Origin: Allokutzneria multivorans
Lineage (GTDB): Bacteria > Actinomycetota > Actinomycetes > Mycobacteriales > Pseudonocardiaceae
Assembly: GCF_039537405.1 (NCBI RefSeq)
Contig: NZ_BAABAL010000016.1
Span: 413,548 to 477,547, forward strand
DNA: 64,000 bases
Reading direction: 5' to 3'
A model generated the notes under the pieces. The model was not told the DNA's origin. It made no database searches and saw only the letters and a program-made list of their open reading frames with translations. Each line of letters starts with the position of its first letter. Within the stretch, counting starts at the first letter, position 1. Positions 34,746-43,369 of the stretch are shown here, in pieces. The position numbers and the translations under genes are program-made.

Positions 34746-35286
34746 GCCACTCGTCCCTCGTCAGCGCGTACTCGACCTCGCCGTGCTCCGTGCCGGGCAG
34801 CGGGTTCTCGTGCTCCTCGTGGAAGGTGCGCACGTGACGCAGCCCGCACTTCTCCATCACGCGCCGCGACCCCGAGTTCACGAACATCGTGTACGCGGTG
34901 ACGCGCTGGACGTCGGCCTCGCGGAAGCCCAGCTCGATCAGGGCCAGTGAGCCTTCGGTCGCGTACCCCTTGCCCCACGCGGACTTCCGCAGCCGGTAGC
35001 CCAGCTCGACCTCGCCCTCCGGCGCGTCCTCGCTCGGGCGGAAGTGGAACCAGCCGAGGAAGGCGCCGTCCCGGTCCTGCGCCGCCCAGAAGCCGTAGTG
35101 CGGGAAGTTCTCGTAGTACCAGAGGAAGCTCGGCAGGATGGTGTTCTCCACCTTGGAGCGCGGGGTCGGCGCGTCGTCGAGGTACCGCATGACCTCGGCG
35201 TCGCTGTCGAGCTCGACGAGGTTGTCCACATCGGACTCGGTGAACCGGCGCAGCACGAGGCGTTCGGTCTCCAGGAAGACGCGCAT
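34723..35286 (-). CDS. GNAT-family N-acetyltransferase (RimJ/RimL type)
   Basis: 187 aa. The fold starts with LETERLVLRRFTESDVDNLVEL, and the acetyl-CoA motif is RKSAWGKGYATEGSLALI, followed by VNSGSRRVMEKCGLRHV. RimJ/L-type enzymes acetylate protein N-termini or small molecules; no substrate can be named. ATG 35286 starts directly at the domain; ATG 35313 would add nine residues. It lies 27 nt downstream of the DUF4153-like gene on the same strand. Confidence 0.9.
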   Translation of the reverse strand: MRVFLETERLVLRRFTESDVDNLVELDSDAEVMRYLDDAPTPRSKVENTILPSFLWYYENFPHYGFWAAQDRDGAFLGWFHFRPSEDAPEGEVELGYRLRKSAWGKGYATEGSLALIELGFREADVQRVTAYTMFVNSGSRRVMEKCGLRHVRTFHEEHENPLPGTEHGEVEYALTRDEWLTARAGG

Positions 35287-35313
35287 GGCCCGATCGTCGC
35301 ACGTCCCCGCCAC

Positions 35314-36705
35314 TCAATTTCTGAAGGACGCGTCCTTGCAGGGAAGCGGTGTCAGGGCCAGCCAACCCCGCGCCCGGGCTCGCGCGAGGTTGAACTCCAG
35401 CAGGCTGTCCGGGTTGGCGGCGAGCTCGCGCGTCGGCCAGCTCAGCACGCAGGTGCGCTGAGGTTCGGGCAGCCGCGCGAGCGCGGGCGCCGCATCGGCG
35501 GACAGGCCCAACAGGTAGTGGTAGTCGATTCGGCCGATCCGCTCGTAGCGGTCGAGGTTGCCGTCAGCGATCAACCGCTCGGGGTTCAGCACGGCGAGTC
35601 CCAGCAGTGTCGCCATCGCGGTGGCCACCACGACACCCGGCAGCCACGATCCGCGCAGCCGCACTCCCGCCACGATCACGAGCAGGTAGACCAGGCCCAG
35701 CCACAGCTCGCACGTGAGCACCAGCACGCGCAGCACGGTGAACCCGTACTCCTGCTGGTAGACCCACATCCTGGCGGCGGCGCCCGCGACGATCACCAAG
35801 GACAGCACCGACAGCGCTCCGAGCAACGCGCGCAGCCACGCGCGGTCCGCACTCGTTTCCCTTGGAGCTAAACGAGAAGCTAGCCCGATCACGCCGAGCG
35901 TGAGTGCCGTGACGACCAGCAGCTGCCAGAAACCACGCCGCGCGTACTCCGCGTAGGACAGGTCGCCGACGACGCTGAACAACGCTGGCAGCTGCACCGA
36001 GACGAAGGCCGCGAACAGCAGCACGAGCACGCCGATCGGCAGCACCCACTCGATCCGGCGCAAGCTGATTCGCTGTGCTTTCAGGGAGAATTCCGCTTGG
36101 GGTTGGGTCAACGCCCAGCACAGCCCCGTCGTGAACAGCGCGGCCAACACGAACATCGTGACCGACGTGAAGGACGAACCGTCCACTGTGGGCACCAGGC
36201 GCTTCACCAGGGCTTCGAAGGCCGGATCCGCGCTCACGAGCAATCCGCCGAACACGACGAGCAGCACTGCCGACACCGCGACGGCGAGCAACGTTCTCGT
36301 GTTGCCGCGTGGGCGAATCGCCTGTACACCACGCTTGATCCAGTAGAGCCGTGTCAGCGCGTTGATCGGCGCTTCGACGGCTCCGCGCAAGGACGTTCCC
36401 GCCACCGCGAGCGAGGCCGCGACGAGCGCCGTGAGCACGCACAACGTGAACAACCACCGCGAGTCGCGAAACGCCCCGACCGCGATCAGGGCGACCGCGA
36501 ACACCGCCCAGACCGGATTCCTTTTCCTGGCGCTGGTTTCCGCGCGCCTCGCCGCAACGATCACCGCAGCGGCCACGGCCAACGCGGTGACCAGCCAGCC
36601 GAGCCCCGGTCGTGCCGGGCTCAACGCGAGCGCCGCGACCAGACCGCTCGTGGCCACCGCCGCCAACACCGAGGGCGCCGCTCTGTCCACTTCTTTACCG
36701 TCCAC
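35314..36705 (-). CDS. DUF4153/DUF4173-like polytopic membrane protein
   Basis: 463 aa with about twelve hydrophobic segments. Motifs such as RGFWQLLVVTALTL and YEYARRGFWQ-like sequence, together with the C-terminal soluble tail containing FNLARARARGWLALTPLPCKD, recall the DUF4173 family found beside two-component systems. GTG 36705 is chosen over GTG 36714 because AGGAG then has 8-nt spacing. The 30-bp array lies directly upstream. Function unknown. Confidence 0.83.
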   Translation of the reverse strand: MDGKEVDRAAPSVLAAVATSGLVAALALSPARPGLGWLVTALAVAAAVIVAARRAETSARKRNPVWAVFAVALIAVGAFRDSRWLFTLCVLTALVAASLAVAGTSLRGAVEAPINALTRLYWIKRGVQAIRPRGNTRTLLAVAVSAVLLVVFGGLLVSADPAFEALVKRLVPTVDGSSFTSVTMFVLAALFTTGLCWALTQPQAEFSLKAQRISLRRIEWVLPIGVLVLLFAAFVSVQLPALFSVVGDLSYAEYARRGFWQLLVVTALTLGVIGLASRLAPRETSADRAWLRALLGALSVLSLVIVAGAAARMWVYQQEYGFTVLRVLVLTCELWLGLVYLLVIVAGVRLRGSWLPGVVVATAMATLLGLAVLNPERLIADGNLDRYERIGRIDYHYLLGLSADAAPALARLPEPQRTCVLSWPTRELAANPDSLLEFNLARARARGWLALTPLPCKDASFRN

Positions 36706-36740
36706 TGTAGACACTCCTGGTCCTGGGCAGGGTGATACGC

Positions 36741-37028
36741 CCTCAATGACTCATTCAGGTACTTGAGCGCGCTGAATGACTCATTGAGGTACTTGGGGGG
36801 CCTGAATGAGTCATTCAGGGCGTTGAGCGTGCTGAAGGAGTCGTTCAGGGGGTGGTTGGGGCCCTGAACGGGTCGTTTGGGTACTTGAACGCACTGAACG
36901 GGTCGTTTGGTGCGTTGAGCGCACTGAACGGGTCGTTTGGTGCGTTGAGCGCACTGAACGGGTCGTTCAGGGCGTTGAGCGCACCGAACTGGGCGTTGAT
37001 GTTGGGGAGAACGGGGGCGGAGTGCGGG
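36741..37028. repeat. 30-bp-period tandem array no. 3 with one flank
   Basis: Nine units between the membrane-protein gene and the sensor kinase gene. AATGA(C/G)TCATT-like cores end at 36750, 36780, 36810 and 36840. After a 32-nt step, AACGGGTCGTT-like cores end at 36872, 36902, 36932, 36962 and 36992. All other steps are exactly 30 nt. The right flank GGGCGGAGTGCGGG (about 37015-37028) matches the other copies; the left flank is missing. It fills the 330-nt gap and no gene is credible there. Confidence 0.9.
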
Positions 37029-37035
37029 GGAGGGG

Positions 37036-38031
37036 TTAGGGGGAGGTGGAGGGGAGGGTGACGCGGATGTGGCTGCCCAGGGCGGCGATGGTGCCGCCGT
37101 GCAGGTCGACGATCCAGCGCGCGATGGCGAGGCCGAGGCCGGTGCCACCGCCTCCGGCGCGCTCGCCGCGGGTGAAGCGCTCGAAGACGCGGTCGCGGTC
37201 CTCGGGCGGGATGCCGGGGCCCTCGTCGTGCACCTCAAGCACCAGATCGGCGCCGCGCGTGGACGCGATCAGCCGGACGGAGCCGTCGGGAGGGCCGTGG
37301 CGGGCGGCGTTGTCGAGCAGGTTGACGACGACCTGGTGCAGTCGCGCGCGGTCGGCGTAGACGGTGACACCGGCGGAAACAACAAGAGAGAAGCGCGCGG
37401 AGGGAGCCATGACGCGGGCCTCGGCGACGACGGACTCCAGCAGCGGCTCGACGAGGAAGACGGTGCGATCCAACGCGTGCGCTCCGGCGTCGATGCGGGA
37501 CAGGTCGAGCAGCTCAGCGACCAAGTTCCCCAGGCGCTCGGTCTGCGCGAGCGCGGTGCGCATGGTCGCGGAATCGGGCTGGGTCACACCGTCGACGACG
37601 TTCTCCAGCACGGCGCGCAGTGCGCTGATGGGTGTGCGCAGCTCGTGCGAGACGTTGGCGATCAGATCTCGGCGTTGCTGGTCGGCCGCGCCGAGGTCGG
37701 CGGCCATGCGGTTGAAGGCGGTGGCGAGCTGGCCGACCTCGTCGCGGGCGGTGGCGCGGACGCGGCGCTCGTAGTCGCCGCGCGCCATGGACTTGGCGGC
37801 GGAGGTCATCTCGCGCAGCGGCCGGGTCATGCCGTGCGCCAGCACCTGCGATGCCACCAATGCGATCACCACGGCGGTCAGAGCGGTGCGCGGCGGCAAC
37901 CACCCGATCTGGTACCAGAAGAACAGCAGCGACACGGTGATCGAGCCGGCCACGACGACGCCGAGCTTGAACTTGATCGACGGAACGCCGTCCAGCGGGC
38001 GCGGCACCCGGTCCAGCCACGCGCGGATCAC
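37036..38031 (-). CDS. Two-component sensor histidine kinase
   Basis: 331 aa. Two transmembrane segments (about 24-40 and 50-66) with almost no extracytoplasmic loop, a HAMP domain (67-119), HisKA with phospho-acceptor H129 in NVSHELRTP, and a complete HATPase (NLLDNAARHG, DEGPGIPPEDRDRVFERF, GGTGLGLAIARW). The very short sensor loop suggests membrane- or partner-based sensing. GTG 38031 overlaps the response-regulator stop as GTGA, giving a coupled pair. Confidence 0.94.
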   Translation of the reverse strand: MIRAWLDRVPRPLDGVPSIKFKLGVVVAGSITVSLLFFWYQIGWLPPRTALTAVVIALVASQVLAHGMTRPLREMTSAAKSMARGDYERRVRATARDEVGQLATAFNRMAADLGAADQQRRDLIANVSHELRTPISALRAVLENVVDGVTQPDSATMRTALAQTERLGNLVAELLDLSRIDAGAHALDRTVFLVEPLLESVVAEARVMAPSARFSLVVSAGVTVYADRARLHQVVVNLLDNAARHGPPDGSVRLIASTRGADLVLEVHDEGPGIPPEDRDRVFERFTRGERAGGGGTGLGLAIARWIVDLHGGTIAALGSHIRVTLPSTSP

Positions 38032-38687
38032 CGGGGCACCTCCAGCGCGTAGCCGACGCCGTGCACGGTGCGGATCAGATCGGCGCCGAGCTTGCGGCGC
38101 AACGCTTTCACGTGGCTGTCGACCGTGCGGCTGCCGTTGGCGTCGCTCCAGCCCCACACCGCGCGCAGCAGCTGTTCCCGCGGGAGCACGGCACGCGGCC
38201 GGTCGGCGAGGCAGACCAGCAGGTCGAACTCGGTGGGTGTGAGGTGCACCTCCGCGCCCGCCCGGTGCACGCGCCGCTCGGTGGCATCGATGCGCAGGTC
38301 GCCGAGGTCGGGCGCTGCCGCGCGGCTGACCCTGCGCAGCAGCACCCGGACCCGGGCGGCCAGCTCCCTGATCGAGAACGGTTTGGTGAGGTAGTCGTCG
38401 GCGCCCACCGCGAGCCCGACGAGCATGTCGGCCTCGTCGTCGCGCGCGGTCAGCATGAGCACGGGCACCGGGCGCTTGGCCTGGACGCGCCTGCACACTT
38501 CGAGGCCGTCGAAGCCCGGGAGCATCACGTCCAGCACCACGAGGTCGGGCAGGGTCTGTTCGGCGAGGCGGACCGCGGTGGGGCCGTCGTGCGCCAGCTC
38601 CACCGCGAACCCCTCGGCCCGCAGCCGGTCGGCCACCGAGGTGGCGATGGTCAGATCGTCCTCGACGACCAGCACTCGCTGCTGCAT
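38028..38687 (-). CDS. OmpR-family response regulator
   Basis: 219 aa. Receiver domain with phosphorylated D53 in VVLDVMLPG and the acidic pair VEDD, then a winged-helix DNA-binding domain with LTPTEFDLLVCLADRP and SRTVDSHVKALRRKLG. ATG 38687 (MQQRVLVVEDD) is the conventional start; the next in-frame ATG upstream adds six unlikely residues. It is first in a two-gene unit with its sensor kinase. Target genes are unknown. Confidence 0.95.
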   Translation of the reverse strand: MQQRVLVVEDDLTIATSVADRLRAEGFAVELAHDGPTAVRLAEQTLPDLVVLDVMLPGFDGLEVCRRVQAKRPVPVLMLTARDDEADMLVGLAVGADDYLTKPFSIRELAARVRVLLRRVSRAAAPDLGDLRIDATERRVHRAGAEVHLTPTEFDLLVCLADRPRAVLPREQLLRAVWGWSDANGSRTVDSHVKALRRKLGADLIRTVHGVGYALEVPR

Positions 38688-38755
38688 GGACCCGACTCTA
38701 AGCACCGGATGTGGTGCTCACGCGGCCGAGTTGTGCAGATCCTGTGAAGACCGGC

Positions 38756-39547
38756 TCAGCGCTGGCCCAGCCAGGACAGGCCGTCGATCAGGAACCGGTT
38801 CTGCACCTCGCTGCCGAAGGTCGAGGACAGCGGCCGGTTGTTCGGGTAGTCCATGGCGTTGTGCCCGAAGTTGGCGTAGAGCATGCGGAAGTTCTTGTTG
38901 CTCCACATGATCGGGTAGTAGCCGCTGTACCAGCTCTGGTTCGGGTCGGTGCCCAGCGGGAAGCTGGAGGAGTCCACCGAGGCCAGGATCTTGATGTTGG
39001 GGTTGCGGCGCAGGTCGTTGCTCCAGCTGTACCACTCGCTCACCGCCGAGGTCCACGTGGCGGGCAGTCGCGTGGTCGACGGGTGCGCGCGGTCCTCGGT
39101 CCTGAGCGTCGCGGTCGTCGGGCCCCACGTGTTGGAGCGGAAGGCGCCCGTGCCGAGGAAGGTGTTGTGGTACCAGGGCCAACCGCCCGGGTCGGTGGTG
39201 AAGGCCGACACGTGGAAGCCCAGCCAGCCGCCGCCGTTCTCCATGTAGCGCTGGAAGCCGGAGCGCTGCGCGGCGGTCTGCGGCAGGTTGTCCAGGAACA
39301 TCACCACCTGGTACTGCGACAGCTCGTTGGAGGTGAGCAGGTTCCAGTTGGTCGAGGCGGTGTAGGAGAAGTTGTGCTGGGCGGCGAGCTGCGGGAAGCG
39401 CTCGTTGGCCTCCTTGACGAAGCTGATGTGCGCCGCGTCCCAGGTCCCGCTGTAGAGCGCGAGGACCTTGAAGCGCGGGGCTGCCTGAGCGGGCAGCGTG
39501 GTCAGAAACAAGAAGGCGGCGAACAGCACTAACAGACGCTTGAACAT
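38756..39547 (-). CDS. Secreted ThuA-domain protein
   Basis: 263 aa with a Sec signal peptide (about 1-22). The rest is a ThuA (trehalose-utilisation, class I glutamine-amidotransferase-like fold) domain: FKVLALYSG, YQVVMFLDNLPQTAAQR, GGWLGFHVSAF, with His residues typical of the family. The family acts on carbohydrates in ways still poorly defined. A LacI-type operator-like palindrome 73 nt upstream suggests sugar-dependent repression. Confidence 0.88.
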   Translation of the reverse strand: MFKRLLVLFAAFLFLTTLPAQAAPRFKVLALYSGTWDAAHISFVKEANERFPQLAAQHNFSYTASTNWNLLTSNELSQYQVVMFLDNLPQTAAQRSGFQRYMENGGGWLGFHVSAFTTDPGGWPWYHNTFLGTGAFRSNTWGPTTATLRTEDRAHPSTTRLPATWTSAVSEWYSWSNDLRRNPNIKILASVDSSSFPLGTDPNQSWYSGYYPIMWSNKNFRMLYANFGHNAMDYPNNRPLSSTFGSEVQNRFLIDGLSWLGQR

Positions 39548-39619
39548 GCAGGGTCCCTTCGGTACTGCGGAGGGAACCGGCGGCTTGTTGCCATCCGCGA
39601 ATTGTGTTGCCGCATCGGA

Positions 39620-39637
39620 TGGTAAGCGCTCTCACGG
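39620..39637 (-). promoter_or_regulatory. Candidate LacI-family operator upstream of the ThuA gene
   Basis: On the minus strand CCGTGAGAGCGCTTACCA has the GAGAGCGCTT(A/C)C pattern with central AGCGCT that is typical of LacI-family sugar repressors in actinobacteria. No lacI-type gene is in the window. Confidence 0.55.
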
Positions 39638-39662
39638 TGATCCGTCGAGGTGAACCTGCCCT

Positions 39663-39680
39663 TGACAAAAAAATTTGTCA
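39663..39680 (+). promoter_or_regulatory. Perfect palindrome overlapping the -35 box of the ArsR-SRPBCC operon
   Basis: TGACAAA-AAAA-TTTGTCA is a perfect inverted repeat in otherwise GC-rich DNA and contains a consensus TTGACA -35 (39662-39667). Start codon ATG 39697 is 16 nt away, so the mRNA may be nearly leaderless. The adjacent ArsR-type regulator is the likely ligand-responsive binder. Confidence 0.75.
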
Positions 39681-39696
39681 GTGTCAGCGTTGAGCC

Positions 39697-40281
39697 ATGT
39701 TCGACGTGGCGGTGATCGAGGACCCGGCGGCGGCCGAGGTCTGCCTGGACCCGGTTCGCGCCCGGTTGCTTGCCGAGTTGGCCGAGCCGGGCTCGGCGAC
39801 GACGCTGGCGGCCAAGGTCGGCCTGACCAGGCAGAAGGTGAACTACCACCTGCGCGCTCTTGAGGCGCACGGGCTGGTGGAGCTGGTGGAGGAGCGCCCG
39901 AGGGGCAACTTCACCGAGCGGGTCCTGCGCGCCACCGCCGCCTCGTACGTGATCTCCCCGGCGGCGCTGGCCCCGGTCCAGCCCGATCCGGCCCGCGCGC
40001 GCGACAACCTGTCGGCGCGCTGGCTGCTGGCGGTGGCCGCGCGCCTGGTCCGCGACGTGGGCTCGCTGATCACCGGGGCCACCAAGGCGCGCAAGCGGTT
40101 GGCCACCTTCGCGGTGGACGGAGAGATCCGTTTCGCCTCGGCCACCGATCGTGCGGCCTTCGCCGAGGAGCTCGGCTTCGCCGTGCGGAGCCTGGTCGCC
40201 AAGTACCACGATGAGTCCGCGGAGGGCGGACGACCGCACCGCGTCGTCGTCGCGTTGCACCCGAGCGTCAAGGAGAGTTGA
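39697..40281 (+). CDS. ArsR/HTH_20-type transcriptional regulator
   Basis: 194 aa. N-terminal winged helix (about 12-75) with LAELAEPGSATTLAAKVGLTRQKVNYHLRALEAHGLVEL, then a helical dimerisation region. ArsR regulators encoded just before AHSA1/SRPBCC genes are a widespread arrangement. Here three SRPBCC genes follow at 5 nt, 1 nt and 1 nt. A perfect palindrome in its promoter fits autoregulation. Confidence 0.92.
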   Translation: MFDVAVIEDPAAAEVCLDPVRARLLAELAEPGSATTLAAKVGLTRQKVNYHLRALEAHGLVELVEERPRGNFTERVLRATAASYVISPAALAPVQPDPARARDNLSARWLLAVAARLVRDVGSLITGATKARKRLATFAVDGEIRFASATDRAAFAEELGFAVRSLVAKYHDESAEGGRPHRVVVALHPSVKES

Positions 40282-40286
40282 GAGAG

Positions 40287-40982
40287 ATGGGTCGCGAGTT
40301 CGAACTGCGCCTGGAGATCGTCCTGCCCGCCTCCCCGGAGGACGTCTGGACGCTCGTTGCGACACCGGAGGGCCAGGGCGCCTGGTTCATGCCGGGTGAG
40401 GAGATCGGGCCGGACGGCGCCGAGGTCTGGGACCCGCCCAAGCGCCTCGCCCTCAGGCTGCCCGCCGCCGAGGACGGCTCCTTCCACGCCTTCGAGTACG
40501 TGATCGAGGGCCACGGCAGCGGTACCGCCCTCGAGTTCGTCCACAGTGGAGTGACCGGGCAGGGGTGGTCGGAGGAGTACGAGGAGATCACGACGATCGG
40601 CTGGGCCTTCTACCTGCACACCATGCGCGAGTACCTGACCCACTTCCCCGGCCGCCCCAACACCTACGTGGAGGCGGACGGCCCGGCGTCCTCGGCGAAG
40701 CAGCAGGCGTGGGACCAGCTCCTCGCGACGCTGGGCGTCTCCGCCGTCGGCGACGAGGTCCGCCTCGACGTTCCCGGGCTCCCTCCCCAGGAGGGCGTCG
40801 TGGACATCATCAACGACAACTTCGTCGGGTTCCGCATGGCCGACTCGCTCGTGCGCTTCCACGGCAGGATGCGCCTGGGCATGCCGATCGCGGTGAGCCA
40901 CCACGCGTACACCTCGATCGACGCCGACAGCTGCGCGCGGGCGTGGAAGGCGTGGCTGGGCACGCAGTTCGAGGGGAGCTGA
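40287..40982 (+). CDS. SRPBCC (AHSA1-like) domain protein, tandem copy 1
   Basis: 231 aa, soluble, of the START/Bet v1-like fold with a hydrophobic ligand cavity. The AHSA1 signature region is FELRLEIVLPASPEDVWTLVATPEGQGAWF, then PKRLALRLP and LEFVHSG. A further 80-residue C-terminal part is shared by all three copies and is longer than minimal AHSA1 proteins. ATG 40287 has AGGAGA upstream. The ligand is unknown. TCCACAGTGGA at 40540 encodes part of FVHSG. Confidence 0.88.
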   Translation: MGREFELRLEIVLPASPEDVWTLVATPEGQGAWFMPGEEIGPDGAEVWDPPKRLALRLPAAEDGSFHAFEYVIEGHGSGTALEFVHSGVTGQGWSEEYEEITTIGWAFYLHTMREYLTHFPGRPNTYVEADGPASSAKQQAWDQLLATLGVSAVGDEVRLDVPGLPPQEGVVDIINDNFVGFRMADSLVRFHGRMRLGMPIAVSHHAYTSIDADSCARAWKAWLGTQFEGS

Positions 40983-40983
40983 C

Positions 40984-41679
40984 GTGGGGCGCGAGTTCGA
41001 GCTGCGCAAGGAGGTCGTGCTGCCGGTGAGTCCGGAGGAGGTCTGGGCCGCCGTCGCGACGGCCGAGGGCCAGGCCGCCTGGTTCATGAGCACCGAGGAG
41101 ATCTCCCCGGGCGACGCCGAGGTCTGGGACCCGCCGAAGCACCTGGTGATCAAGACGCCCGAGGCGGAGGACGGCTCCTTCCACGCCTTCGAGTACCTCA
41201 TCGAGGGCCGCGAGGGCACCGCCGTGCTCCGCTTCGTCCACAGTGGAATGTCGGGCGAGGCCTGGCCGGACGAGTACGTCGACATGACCTCGATGGGCTG
41301 GAACTCCTACCTGCACTCGTTGCGGGAGTACCTGGTGCACTTCCCCGGACGCCCGGCGCGCTACGTGGAGGCCGAGGCTCCGAAGTCCTCTGTGGACAGT
41401 GCGACCTGGGACCGCCTCGTCGCGAAGCTCGGCGTGTCGGCCGTCGGCGACAAGGCCTCCATCGCGTTGCCGGGACTGCCGAGCCAGGACGGCGTCGTGG
41501 ACATCATCGAGGAGAGCTTCGTCGGCATCCGCACGGCCGGCTCGCTCGTGCGCTTCCACGGCAGGTCCCGGCTGAACATGCCTGTCGCGGTGGGGCACCA
41601 CGTGTACTCGCCGATCGACACCGACGTCTACGCCAGGGCGTGGACGGCGTGGCTCGGCACGACCTTCCAGGAGGCATGA
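40984..41679 (+). CDS. SRPBCC (AHSA1-like) domain protein, tandem copy 2
   Basis: 231 aa paralogue with the same layout as its neighbours; GTG 40984 begins one base after the previous stop. The same positions are conserved (VWAAVATAEGQAAWFM, VWDPPKHLVIK, RFVHSG, LVRFHGRSRLNMPVAVGHHVYSPID). It presumably arose by tandem duplication and may have diverged in ligand. TCCACAGTGGA recurs at the same codons (41237-41247). Confidence 0.88.
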   Translation: MGREFELRKEVVLPVSPEEVWAAVATAEGQAAWFMSTEEISPGDAEVWDPPKHLVIKTPEAEDGSFHAFEYLIEGREGTAVLRFVHSGMSGEAWPDEYVDMTSMGWNSYLHSLREYLVHFPGRPARYVEAEAPKSSVDSATWDRLVAKLGVSAVGDKASIALPGLPSQDGVVDIIEESFVGIRTAGSLVRFHGRSRLNMPVAVGHHVYSPIDTDVYARAWTAWLGTTFQEA

Positions 41680-41680
41680 G

Positions 41681-42373
41681 ATGAGCCGTGAGTTCGACCT
41701 GGTCAACGAGATCGTCCTGCCGGTCACGCCGGAGGAGGTCTGGGCCGCCGTCGCCACGCCGGAGGGGCAGGCCGCCTGGTTCATGTCCGGCCAGGCGGTC
41801 GAGCCCTCCGACGCCGAGGTCTGGGACCCGCCGAAGCGCCTGGTGATCAGGGCGCCGGAGGGCGAGGACGGTTCCTTCGACGCCTACGAGTACCTCATCG
41901 AGGGGCGCGAGGGCTCGACCGTGCTCCGGTTCGTCCACAGTGGACTCATCGTCGGGGACCAGTGGCCCGACGAGTTCGAGGACATGACCAGGATGGGCTG
42001 GGGCGCCTACCTGCACTCGTTGCGGGAGTACCTGGTGCACTTCCCCGGGCGCCCGGCCGTCTACGTCGAGGCCGAGGGGCCGGAGCGGTCCGCGACCTGG
42101 CCCGGGTGGGAGCACTTCATCACGTCCTTGGGGCCCACCGAGGTCGGCGACGAGGTGTCGTTGACCGTGCCGGGGCTGCCGGAGCAGGAGGGCGTCGTGG
42201 ACATCGTCATGCCGGGCTTCGTCGGCATCCGCACGGGCGACTCGCTCCTGCGCTTCCACTGCCGGGTGCCCTTCGGCATGACGGCGGCCGTGTCCCACCA
42301 CGTGTACTCACCGATCGACGTCGACGCGTACGCGGCGGCGTGGAAGGCGTGGCTCGGCTCGGCCTTCGGCTGA
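41681..42373 (+). CDS. SRPBCC (AHSA1-like) domain protein, tandem copy 3
   Basis: 230 aa, third paralogue, ATG 41681 one base after the preceding stop. Conserved blocks are VWAAVATPEGQAAWFM, VWDPPKRLVIRAPEGEDGS, RFVHSG and a C-terminal HHVYSPIDVDAYAAAWKAWLG. It is slightly closer to copy 2 than to copy 1 by eye. It ends 48 nt before the ECF sigma gene, which may be co-transcribed. Confidence 0.88.
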   Translation: MSREFDLVNEIVLPVTPEEVWAAVATPEGQAAWFMSGQAVEPSDAEVWDPPKRLVIRAPEGEDGSFDAYEYLIEGREGSTVLRFVHSGLIVGDQWPDEFEDMTRMGWGAYLHSLREYLVHFPGRPAVYVEAEGPERSATWPGWEHFITSLGPTEVGDEVSLTVPGLPEQEGVVDIVMPGFVGIRTGDSLLRFHCRVPFGMTAAVSHHVYSPIDVDAYAAAWKAWLGSAFG

Positions 42374-42421
42374 GTCGGCTGAATCGGCTGAGTGTCGGTG
42401 GCGCGGGTTACCTTCTGCGCC

Positions 42422-43369
42422 ATGAACGCCTTCCACGCGGTGGCCGATCCGTTCCGGCGGGAGCTGCTCGCGCACTGCTACCGGATGGTCGGCTCGGTGC
42501 ACGACGCCGAGGACCTCGTGCAGGAGACCTACCTGCGCGCGTGGCGGGCGTACGACCGGTTCGAGCAGCGGTCGTCGGTGCGGACCTGGCTCTACCGCAT
42601 CGCCACCCGCGTGTGCCTCACGGCGCTCGAAGGACGCGGGCGGAGGCCGATGCCGACGGGGCTCGGGGGTCAGCGCTGCGACCCGGGCGACGAGCCCTTC
42701 CGGCCGCCGGAGATCACCTGGCTGGAGCCGTTCCCGGACCGCGACGACGATCCCGCCTCCATCGTCGTGGGCCGGGAGAGCCTGCGTCTCGCCCTGGTCG
42801 CGGCGTTGCAGCACCTGCCGCCGCGCCAGCGCGCGGTGCTCGTGCTGCGCGATGTGCTCCAGTGGCGGGCCGCCGAGGTCGCCGAGGCGCTGGAGGTGTC
42901 GGTCGCGGCGGTGAACAGCCTGCTCCAGCGCGCTCGCGCTCAGCTGGATTCCGTTGCACCTCAACAGGACCAGCTCGTCGAGCAGCCGGAACAGCGCGAG
43001 CTGCTCGACCGCTACGTGCGTGCGTTCGAGGCCAAGGACGTCGCGGCGATCGTCGAGCTGTTCACCGCCGACGCCGTCTGGGAGATGCCGCCGTTCGCCA
43101 CGTGGTACCAGGGGCGGCAGGACATCGCGTGGCACCTCGCGAACCGCTGTCCCGCCGTTCCCGGTGGCCAGCGCCTCATCCCGGTCAGCGCCAACGGGCA
43201 GCCCGGCTTCGCGAACTACCTGCGCGGCGAGGACGGCGTGCTGCGCGCGTTCAACATCCAGGTGCTCACCGTCGGGCCGAGCGGTGTCTCCCACGCGGCC
43301 GTCTTCCTCGACACCGGCCTCTACGCGGCATTCGGCCTGCCCGAGGTCCTCACGGCAGCCGAGGGCTGA
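42422..43369 (+). CDS. ECF sigma factor with C-terminal SnoaL-like domain (SigG type)
   Basis: 315 aa. Sigma region 2 (LLAHCYRMVGSVHDAEDLVQETYLRAWRAYDRF) and region 4 (LQHLPPRQRAVLVLRDVLQWRAAEVAEALEVSVAAVNSLLQRAR), followed by a SnoaL/NTF2-like domain (about 195-310, with DRYVRAFEAKDVAAIVELFTADAVWEMPP). This matches the SigG-like group, in which the C-terminal domain probably modulates activity in place of an anti-sigma factor. ATG 42422 is preferred to GTG 42392. The 3' end overlaps the convergent SARP gene by 20 nt. Confidence 0.92.
   Translation: MNAFHAVADPFRRELLAHCYRMVGSVHDAEDLVQETYLRAWRAYDRFEQRSSVRTWLYRIATRVCLTALEGRGRRPMPTGLGGQRCDPGDEPFRPPEITWLEPFPDRDDDPASIVVGRESLRLALVAALQHLPPRQRAVLVLRDVLQWRAAEVAEALEVSVAAVNSLLQRARAQLDSVAPQQDQLVEQPEQRELLDRYVRAFEAKDVAAIVELFTADAVWEMPPFATWYQGRQDIAWHLANRCPAVPGGQRLIPVSANGQPGFANYLRGEDGVLRAFNIQVLTVGPSGVSHAAVFLDTGLYAAFGLPEVLTAAEG

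Noticed and set aside
36852..37061. Open frames through the 30-bp arrays encoding decapeptide repeats (for example LNGSFGALSA)
   Set aside because: A 30-bp period keeps all frames open on both strands. There is no ribosome-binding site, several frames are equally plausible, and the three arrays would encode unrelated fusions to real genes.
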